Of a stretch of 11,180 nucleotides of DNA, positions 6,243 to 11,180 are shown one piece after another. Location of the stretch: contig QUDE01000032.1 in the NCBI GenBank assembly GCA_003477405.1, positions 1 through 11,180 of the forward strand, in the 5' to 3' direction. The stretch is from Ruminococcaceae bacterium AM07-15 (GTDB lineage: Bacteria; Bacillota; Clostridia; Oscillospirales; Butyricicoccaceae). The notes beneath the pieces are model-generated. The model worked only from the letters and a program-made list of their open reading frames with translations, was not told the DNA's origin and did no database searches. A program made the position numbers and the translations under genes. Numbering within the stretch: position 1 is the stretch's first letter; each line of letters opens with the position of its first letter.

Positions 6243-7039
6243 AAAAGTTACATATCCTTTTTTTAAGCATTTTACCGGCTTTGGTGATCCTGTTCTGCTT
6301 TTTAGGTTTTCTGGCTGCTCCCAATAATCCGGAAGAGGTCGTGATTACACAGTCCTTTTTGACTCCCTGCGCGGAATACCCGCTGGGGACCGACCAGTAT
6401 GGTCGGTGTGTCCTCTCTCGTATTCTGTATGGTGGCTATACCACACTGGGCATCGTTCTGATGGGTTCCGCCATCGTCATGACAGTCGGTATCCTGCTTG
6501 GCCTTCTGCTGGGCCAGGGAAAAGCGGGTCGCAATGTATTGTTTGAGAGTATTCTGAATGCGGTTACCGCCATTCCACCCATCGCTTACCTCATTATTTT
6601 CATCAGCACATGGGGCAACAGTGTTTCCACCATGGTCGTGGCCCTTACAGTCTCCCTTATCCTGCGGATGATCAAGCTGGTAAAGACCAAGACGGAGTTG
6701 GAGTATAGCAAGGCGTATGTCCTGTGTGCGGTGTCCTCCGGTGCTTCCCATTTTCGTATTCTGCTGGTCCACATTCTGCCAAACCTCATTCGGGATGCGT
6801 TCCGCTTCTCCTGCCTTTCCGCGGGAGAGATGATCCTGTCCATTTCCGGCTTCTCCTTTATCGGCCTGAGTTTGGGAGAAGGGGTCATCGACTGGGGCAG
6901 TATGGTGTCCGAAGGACGGACCTCGTTTGGACTGGCGCCGGGGTTGGTACTCTACCCCATGCTGTTTATCTTTCTGTGCGTCCTGTCGTTCAACCTTCTG
7001 GGCCGCCAACTGGAGTCAGGAGGGCGAATCGATGCTTGA
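6239..7039 (+). CDS. ABC transporter permease, NikC/OppC/CntC-type
   Basis: A 266-aa second permease, starting at ATG 6239 overlapping the TGA of the first permease. It shows the OppC-family N-terminal motif after helix 1 (YPLGTDQYGRCVLSRILYGG, 47-66), several membrane segments (about 70-92, 105-145, 195-213, 235-255) and a coupling loop near 157-182 (SSGASHFRILLVHILPN). The family sequence SISGFSFIGLSLGEGVIDWG is at 201-220. It is somewhat shorter than many OppC proteins, in the size range of NikC. It should pair with the first permease to form the translocation pore. The end overlaps the first ATPase gene by 8 nt. Confidence 0.88.
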   Translation: MKKLHILFLSILPALVILFCFLGFLAAPNNPEEVVITQSFLTPCAEYPLGTDQYGRCVLSRILYGGYTTLGIVLMGSAIVMTVGILLGLLLGQGKAGRNVLFESILNAVTAIPPIAYLIIFISTWGNSVSTMVVALTVSLILRMIKLVKTKTELEYSKAYVLCAVSSGASHFRILLVHILPNLIRDAFRFSCLSAGEMILSISGFSFIGLSLGEGVIDWGSMVSEGRTSFGLAPGLVLYPMLFIFLCVLSFNLLGRQLESGGRIDA

Positions 7040-7823
7040 AGTAAAACATCTCACAGTTCGTTCCAAGGAGGGTCGGCCGCTGGTGCAGGATGTCTCCTTT
7101 ACCCTCACTCCCGGGAAGCCGATGGGCCTGACCGGAGCCAGCGGCTCGGGCAAGACCACAATTATCAAGGCAGTCATGGGGATTCTGCCCTATGGCTGTG
7201 CCATTGAATCGGGCGAGATTCTTCTGGATGGGCAGTCTCTGGAAGGGCTTCCTGCCCGAAAGCGGCGAGAATACTGCGGAACGGTGCTCGGCTTTATCCC
7301 ACAAAGTCCGATGACTGCCTTTGATCCTCACATGAAAATCGGCGCACAGATGGTGCAAACATTCTGCCTACGCTTGAATTTACCGAAAGCCAAGGCACTG
7401 GCGCTGGCCCGGGAACAACTGTTGGCCGTCAACCTGGAAGATACGGAGCGGATTCTTAACGCTTTTCCCAGCCAACTCTCCGGCGGAATGCTCCAGCGGG
7501 TGTCTATGGCCTGTCTGGGCGGACTCGCCCCTCGCTATATCCTTGCGGATGAACCTACCTCGGCTTTAGATGAGGAGAACCGAAATCACCTGCTCACTCT
7601 GCTGCAAGAGACTTACCGTTCTGCCGGCATCCTGTTCGTATCACACGATGTATTGGCCTTGAAAATGCTCTGTCGGGAGACGGTGATTTTAGAGCATGGC
7701 ACAATCATTGAATGTCAAAATACTGAAGCGTTATTTGCTCATCCACAGAAGGCATGGACCCAGGCGTTTGTTCGGGCAGCAGAAACCCAGAAAGGAGGGG
7801 ATTGGTCATGGAAGGCTTTGTAG
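7032..7823 (+). CDS. ABC transporter ATP-binding protein, NikD/DppD/CntD-type
   Basis: A 263-aa ATPase of the Opp/Nik importer. The start is ATG 7032, 8 nt after AGGAGG (7018-7023); longer upstream frames only shadow the permease. Motifs are Walker A GASGSGKTT (35-43), Q-loop Q91 (IPQSPMTAFDP), signature LSGGM (149-153), Walker B ILADEPTSALD (170-180) and H-loop H205, all intact. The length is close to NikD and shorter than typical OppD, so an extended C-terminal oligopeptide-family region is largely missing. It overlaps both neighbours (8 nt and 16 nt), indicating coupled translation. It is expected to form a heterodimer with the next ATPase at the cytoplasmic face of the permeases. Confidence 0.9.
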   Translation: MLEVKHLTVRSKEGRPLVQDVSFTLTPGKPMGLTGASGSGKTTIIKAVMGILPYGCAIESGEILLDGQSLEGLPARKRREYCGTVLGFIPQSPMTAFDPHMKIGAQMVQTFCLRLNLPKAKALALAREQLLAVNLEDTERILNAFPSQLSGGMLQRVSMACLGGLAPRYILADEPTSALDEENRNHLLTLLQETYRSAGILFVSHDVLALKMLCRETVILEHGTIIECQNTEALFAHPQKAWTQAFVRAAETQKGGDWSWKAL

Positions 7824-8518
7824 TAGATCAAGTATCCAAAACTTATATGGACGAAAACCAGCGGCCATTCCAAGTCCTCCATAATGTGGCTTTCTCCTGG
7901 TCCTCTGGAGAAAATATTGCGATTCTTGGGGAGAGCGGCAGCGGAAAAAGCACTCTGGCTCGACTTCTGATTGGCATTGAAAAACCGAACAGCGGGACCA
8001 TCACATGGAACGGGGAAGATATTACCCGCTGGAAGTCGTCCACATGGCGGGAAAAGCGGAAGCATATTCAAGCAGTGTTTCAAGATGCCTCTGGTACATT
8101 AAATCCTGCCCGCTCCGTCTATCACAATGTGGAGGAGGCCCTCCGCAACCTAACACATTTGGACAGGAGGCAAAGACAGATGAGAATTGACGAATTGATG
8201 GAGTTGACCCATATGGACTCTCATTTGCTTCAAGTCCCGGTTCGCCAGCTCTCCGGTGGAGAACAGCGCCGCCTTTCTCTTCTCCGCGCCCTCTCCATTT
8301 ATCCGCAATTTCTGGTGCTGGACGAAGTCACCAGCGGGCTGGATCTTCTTTCTACAGATGCGGTGTTGCAGGTCCTGGAGCGTTACCACGAGGAATTTGG
8401 CTGTGCCTATCTGCTGATTACCCACGACCGGCAGACGGCGTATCGCATATCCAGCCGGGTTCTCGAATTGAACCGAGGGGTATTCGTGCGGGAAGCTATC
8501 CGCACTGAATCCATATAA
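7808..8518 (+). CDS. ABC transporter ATP-binding protein, NikE/DppF/CntF-type
   Basis: A 236-aa second ATPase. The start is ATG 7808, 9 nt after AGGAGG (7793-7798) within the end of the first ATPase gene. Motifs are Walker A GESGSGKST (41-49), Q-loop Q92 (FQDASGTLNP), signature LSGGEQRR (148-155), Walker B FLVLDEVTSGLD (168-179) and H-loop H206. The FQD-SLNP-type Q-loop context and the short length fit the NikE/OppF side of the family. It overlaps the previous gene by 16 nt and is 23 bp from the lipoprotein gene. No defects seen. Confidence 0.9.
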   Translation: MEGFVVDQVSKTYMDENQRPFQVLHNVAFSWSSGENIAILGESGSGKSTLARLLIGIEKPNSGTITWNGEDITRWKSSTWREKRKHIQAVFQDASGTLNPARSVYHNVEEALRNLTHLDRRQRQMRIDELMELTHMDSHLLQVPVRQLSGGEQRRLSLLRALSIYPQFLVLDEVTSGLDLLSTDAVLQVLERYHEEFGCAYLLITHDRQTAYRISSRVLELNRGVFVREAIRTESI

Positions 8519-8541
8519 TATCCAAAGAAAGGAACATAACC

Positions 8542-10170
8542 ATGAAAAAGAAATTGCTTTCTCTGATTTCAACGGTACTCTGCCTCTGCGTGGTATTGAG
8601 CGCCTGCGGCGGGCCGGCCAACAGTGATCCGTCATCCTCTGCATCCGAAAGCCAAAGCGGAGACAACACCCAAGACAAAACCCTTACCATTGCGACCATG
8701 ACTGAGACAACCACTCTGTCTCCGCTTTATATGGGCGTTTATAATTACTCTATGTGTACCATGCTCTATGAAACCCTCTTGAAATACGAGGATGGAGAGG
8801 TCAAAGGAAATCTGGCTGAATCCTATTCGTTCAATGAGGACGGAACGGTGATGACGCTGACGCTCCGTCAGGGAATCACTTTCCATGATGGAACCCCCTT
8901 CAACGCCGAGGCGGTGAAAAAGAATCTGGATTTTATGCACAGCAACCCTCAGTATATGGCCTGCCCCGGTATTTACGATATAGAGAGCGTGGAAGCCACA
9001 GACGAGTACACCGTCACTATCACCTATCCGCACCCTTACTACGGTTATGCCTATGACTTCTGCTGGCCGGATGTGGGCGGAATGCAGTCACCCAATCAAA
9101 TCGTGGAGGGTGATTTCCAGACAGTCCAAGGGTATGTTGGCACTGGCCCTTACATCTATGAAGAATATGTGCCGGGCGAATACACCCGCTTTGTCCGCAA
9201 TGAGAATTACTGGGGTGAGGAACCTTATTTCGATGAGATTATTGCTCGGTACATCCCGGACTCCACCTCCCGCCTGCAGGCACTCCAGACCGGTGAAATT
9301 GACCTGGTTTACGGTAGCTCCATGATTTCTTATCAGGACTACCAGCAGGCCACAGCTCTGAATGGAGTTTCAGGGGCCATTGCGGAAAAGGATACCCGTG
9401 CCCGTGATATTACCCTCAACGCTTCCAGCGGTCCTCTGGTGGATGCCCAAGTTCGTCAAGCGGTGTCTCATGCTATCAATAAAGAGGAATTCTCTGATGG
9501 CTTAACCTACGGCTATGAGCGGATCGCAGAGATGCCTTTCCCGGAAGGAACGCCCTACACGGACATTGAACTGACGGAATCTTACCCCTACGATCCAGAA
9601 AAAGCAGCCGCCCTTTTGGATGAGGCTGGTTGGGTAATGAATGAAGAAACCGGCATCCGGGAGAAAGACGGTGAGACGCTTAACCTGACCTTTATTTATG
9701 ACACGGCGCAGGACTCTCTGGTTTCCTCCTATGCCACCCTGCTCAAGAGCCAGTTAGAGAAGGTCGGCATCGGGCTGGAGCTCAAGGGTAGCGAGAAGAT
9801 GGAGTGGTACGCCGAGATGATGGCCGGCAACTTTGACATTACCTATTGGATTGGTGAGTATGAATTTTCCTCACCCCACTGCTTCTTTGGCGCTATGCCC
9901 TCCATGACCCCCCATACCTTCTCTCTGAGCCAGGTGGACGGTTCCCAGGAGTTTTTTGACGCTATTACCGCCGTTAAGCAGACGGACGATTCCCATGAGG
10001 TTCAGGAACTCTACAATTACCTCATCAACTATGACTTGGGTAATGTGATTGATATTCCGTTGACCTACTACAAAGACCTGATTCTCTACAACACGGATAA
10101 GATTGCCAGTTACGAATTTAGTGATGTGCCTGCCTTCTTTGATGTGAGTGGACTACAGCCGGCTGCTTAA
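8542..10170 (+). CDS. Substrate-binding lipoprotein, family 5 (NikA/CntA-like)
   Basis: A 542-aa extracytoplasmic binding protein, last in the uptake operon. The first 22 residues are a lipoprotein signal: KKK, a hydrophobic stretch and lipobox LSAC with Cys22 as the lipidated residue. A Ser/Gly-rich linker follows (about 23-45). The rest is the solute-binding family 5 fold, with familiar stretches such as LRQGITFHDGTPFNAEAVKKN, a VGTGPY turn, a VRQAVSHAINKEEF segment and YDPEKAAALLDEAGW. These resemble NikA more than classical OppA by eye, which points to a metal or metallophore ligand, but this is inference. The start is ATG 8542 with AAAGGAAC upstream. The 23-bp gap before it and its place at the end, next to a hairpin terminator, are normal for such operons. 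Confidence 0.9.
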   Translation: MKKKLLSLISTVLCLCVVLSACGGPANSDPSSSASESQSGDNTQDKTLTIATMTETTTLSPLYMGVYNYSMCTMLYETLLKYEDGEVKGNLAESYSFNEDGTVMTLTLRQGITFHDGTPFNAEAVKKNLDFMHSNPQYMACPGIYDIESVEATDEYTVTITYPHPYYGYAYDFCWPDVGGMQSPNQIVEGDFQTVQGYVGTGPYIYEEYVPGEYTRFVRNENYWGEEPYFDEIIARYIPDSTSRLQALQTGEIDLVYGSSMISYQDYQQATALNGVSGAIAEKDTRARDITLNASSGPLVDAQVRQAVSHAINKEEFSDGLTYGYERIAEMPFPEGTPYTDIELTESYPYDPEKAAALLDEAGWVMNEETGIREKDGETLNLTFIYDTAQDSLVSSYATLLKSQLEKVGIGLELKGSEKMEWYAEMMAGNFDITYWIGEYEFSSPHCFFGAMPSMTPHTFSLSQVDGSQEFFDAITAVKQTDDSHEVQELYNYLINYDLGNVIDIPLTYYKDLILYNTDKIASYEFSDVPAFFDVSGLQPAA

Positions 10171-10192
10171 AACAAATTAGCTTTTTGATAAA

Positions 10193-10236
10193 AGCAAGGC
10201 CCAATGCAGATTGAGAGTCTACATTGGGCCTTTGCT
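10193..10236. terminator. Probable bidirectional terminator between the convergent operons
   Basis: Long hairpin: left arm 10193-10210 (AGCAAGGCCCAATGCAGA) pairs with right arm 10218-10236 with one bulged base and one G-T wobble or mismatch, 7-nt loop. It starts 22 bp after the stop of the lipoprotein gene. On the minus strand it is followed by CTTTTATC, so it can also stop the incoming minus-strand operon. The plus-strand T tract is poor (TTTGCTATT). Confidence 0.7.
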
Positions 10237-10267
10237 ATTCAGCAAAATTTATTGCTGAAAATAGCAA
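10232..10267. repeat. Second hairpin overlapping the terminator
   Basis: TTGCTATTCAGCAA (10232-10245) pairs with TTGCTGAAAATAGCAA (10252-10267) with a two-base bulge, loop AATTTA. Its left arm uses the last bases of the first hairpin, so the two structures compete. It could be a backup terminator or a folding switch. Confidence 0.55.
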
Positions 10268-10363
10268 GCAGCAAAGTTGGCCAAAATCTCCGCTTCAAAT
10301 TGTAGTATTAGTAGAGGGAGAAAACGAGGGTAGCTTTGTTTGTGGGAATGGTACTTTTTGTAG

Positions 10364-10537
10364 TCAACGAAGCTGACCGAGTCAAAAATCAAGGAAAGAA
10401 TACAACATCAGTATGACGCATTGGCAAAGAAAACGTTGGTAGGCGAAGCGAAAAGCTACCGCCGCACTCTTGCGAAACGCACCTCCCGTCAAAAAGCAAA
10501 CGGGAGTAGCACCTCCAATCTTTATACCGTGATATAA
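10364..10537 (+). pseudogene. Remnant of a Tn916/Tn1549-type sigma-like gene (N-terminal fragment)
   Basis: This frame is open between TAG 10361 and TAA 10535 and has no ATG start of its own. It encodes about 30 residues (10385-10474) that read like a real protein: KIKERIQ then QYDALAKKTLVGEAKSYRR and TLAKR. From memory this resembles the N-terminal part of the short sigma-70-like proteins carried by Tn916/Tn1549-type conjugative transposons of gut Firmicutes, which continue into an ERE-type stretch and a sigma region 4 that are absent here. The piece after 10474 looks non-coding. I read it as a decayed or deleted relic. The match is recognition by eye, not a search. Confidence 0.4.
10483..10506. 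repeat. Short hairpin in the non-coding region
   Basis: CTCCCGT (10483-10489) and ACGGGAG (10500-10506) pair perfectly around a 10-nt loop. On the minus strand GGAGGTGC occurs on both sides of the stem. Function unknown. Confidence 0.5.
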
Positions 10538-10543
10538 ATGAGA

Positions 10544-10578
10544 GAGTGGTTTGTACCACAATGCAGTACAAACCACTC
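10544..10578. repeat. Perfect 13-bp inverted repeat
   Basis: GAGTGGTTTGTAC (10544-10556) and GTACAAACCACTC (10566-10578) are perfect complements around a 9-nt loop (CACAATGCA). No T tract follows on either strand, so it is not an ordinary terminator. It could be a binding site, a fold-back structure or a relic of the mobile element suggested by the neighbouring fragment. Confidence 0.8.
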
Positions 10579-10644
10579 GCTGTATCAATAATAATTTCAA
10601 AATCTTCCGCCAAGGGAGATTTGCGCCCATACGGTGGACCAAGG

Positions 10645-10665
10645 GGCGGTTCATTGTGAACCACC
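10645..10665. repeat. Compact hairpin GGTTCA/TGAACC near the winged-helix gene end
   Basis: GGTTCA (10648-10653) and TGAACC (10657-10662) pair around TTG, extended outward with one mismatch. It lies about 75 bp downstream of the winged-helix stop on the minus strand and lacks a T tract. Confidence 0.5.
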
Positions 10666-10736
10666 CAGAAGGACTCACTCTAACAGAGATTTAGATCAGA
10701 GAAAAGACATCCATGTGAAAGAAAATGGCGGTAGAA

Positions 10737-11153
10737 TTACGGTTCATCGACATCCAGGCAGTATCCGACTTCCCGCACGGAGCGAATGTAGAACGGGGCA
10801 TCTGGATTAGCCCGATACAGCTTCTCGCGCAGGTTGCAGATATGAAAACCTATCGTATTGTTTTCGTTTCCTGTAGTGAAATCGCCCCAGACCTGTTCGT
10901 AAATCTGTGCGTAGGTCAGCACACGGCCTTTGTTGGTGGCCAGCAGCAGGAGAATCCGATATTCTTTTGCGGTAAGCTGAATCTCCTGGCGATCCCGAAA
11001 GACCTTTCGTCTGCTTGGAAGGATCTCAAGACCAGGGAGCGACACCATCGGTTCCTCATCAATCTCGAATTTTTCTATCTCAGGGTGGTTTTTGAGGATA
11101 GACAGGATCTGCTCCAAAACTTCCGTATCTCTTTCGTGCAGCTCCAGAATCAT
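10737..11153 (-). CDS. Receiver-less OmpR/PhoB-type winged-helix regulator
   Basis: A 138-aa protein with a short N-terminal region (about 1-42, starting MILELHERDTEVLEQILSIL) and a full OmpR/PhoB-type DNA-binding domain (about 43-136). The domain shows the LTAKEYRILLLLA helix, the KGRVLTYAQIYEQVWG stretch, a recognition helix near NTIGFHICNLREKL (99-112) and the C-terminal wing IRSVREVGYCL. There is no receiver domain and so no phosphorylated Asp; the N-terminal segment may dimerise or bind something else. The start is ATG 11153, overlapping the DtxR-like stop by ATGA when the ends are joined. No strong ribosome site precedes it, fitting coupled translation. From memory, similar proteins are frequent in integrative elements of gut Clostridia. 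Target unknown; control of its own operon is possible. Confidence 0.85.
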   Translation of the reverse strand: MILELHERDTEVLEQILSILKNHPEIEKFEIDEEPMVSLPGLEILPSRRKVFRDRQEIQLTAKEYRILLLLATNKGRVLTYAQIYEQVWGDFTTGNENNTIGFHICNLREKLYRANPDAPFYIRSVREVGYCLDVDEP

Positions 11154-11180
11154 GACTCGTCCGATGATATCACCGCTTTC
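11128..11180. repeat. Right copy of 53-bp terminal direct repeat
   Basis: Exact copy of bases 1-53. On the minus strand it carries the 3' end of the DtxR-like gene followed by the ATG of the winged-helix gene. The flank inside the window (ending at 11127) continues the winged-helix reading frame, so the join at the repeat is consistent with coding on both sides. Confidence 0.95.
11150..11180 (-). CDS. Partial 3' end of the DtxR-like gene (duplicate of 23-53)
   Basis: Last codons and TGA (11152-11150) of the DtxR/MntR-like gene, cut by the contig end. Identical to the tail of the complete copy at 23-421. It confirms that the winged-helix gene directly follows the DtxR-like gene and is not a second repressor gene. 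Confidence 0.85.
   Translation of the reverse strand, partial: KAVISSDES

Larger units (their letters stand above)
10171..10736. other. Non-coding convergence region
   Basis: About 565 bp between the convergent stop codons. It holds the terminator hairpins, the sigma-like relic and three further hairpins. Open frames of 91-98 codons on the minus strand (10382-10678) overlap each other and the hairpins and show no domain, so I do not call them genes. It is the only sizeable non-coding stretch of the molecule and lacks obvious iterons or an AT-rich origin. Confidence 0.7.

Noticed and set aside
6302..7009. Minus-strand frame of 235 codons
   Set aside because: It is opposite the second permease; the protein is rich in Gln, His and Asn without any domain.
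10191..10267. Riboswitch or small RNA gene after the lipoprotein gene
   Set aside because: The structures lie downstream of the operon and look like terminator hairpins; no known riboswitch core was seen.
10382..10678. Two overlapping minus-strand frames of 98 and 91 codons in the convergence region
   Set aside because: They overlap in different frames, cross the hairpins, lack a good ribosome site and show no domain; the plus-strand sigma-like relic explains part of the openness.

Overview
The window looks like DNA from a low-oxygen gut-type Firmicute (Clostridia, possibly Oscillospiraceae-like). The reasons are strong AGGAGG ribosome binding sites, frequent GTG and TTG starts, moderate GC judged by eye, a short MntR/DtxR-type repressor, and protein styles familiar from that group. 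No rRNA, tRNA, CRISPR array, insertion sequence, replication initiator, integrase or relaxase gene was found.

Layout. Bases 1-53 are repeated exactly at 11128-11180, so the contig closes into an 11,127-bp circle or is one unit of a tandem array. Read across that junction, the minus strand carries one operon: ABC half-transporter A (3958-2162), ABC half-transporter B (2172-418), a 132-aa DtxR/MntR-like repressor (421-23) and a receiver-less OmpR-type winged-helix protein (11153-10737). Every gene overlaps the next. A monocistronic AraC-family regulator (5122-4148, minus) follows with its own terminator. Divergently on the plus strand lies a complete Opp/Nik-type uptake system: permease, permease, ATPase, ATPase and lipoprotein substrate-binding protein (5292-10170). 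The two operons converge on about 565 bp of non-coding DNA (10171-10736). It holds a probable bidirectional terminator, several strong hairpins and what looks like a broken N-terminal piece of a Tn916/Tn1549-type sigma-like gene.

How the parts may work together. Both operon promoters carry the same two sequence elements. One is a GCAATCGGCCAAAT direct-repeat motif whose first copy starts exactly 49 bp upstream of the -35 in each promoter, a candidate AraC activator site. The other is an 18-bp GGTTAG..AACC inverted repeat just downstream of the -10, a candidate operator for the DtxR-like repressor. The locus therefore reads as a self-contained, dual-controlled metal or metallophore acquisition module. 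A metal-sensing repressor would shut it off and a ligand-sensing AraC protein would turn it on. It has two transport arms: an Opp/Nik-type importer and an exporter-fold heterodimer like the siderophore importers YbtPQ/IrtAB. The substrate cannot be read from the sequence, and no metallophore biosynthesis gene is present.
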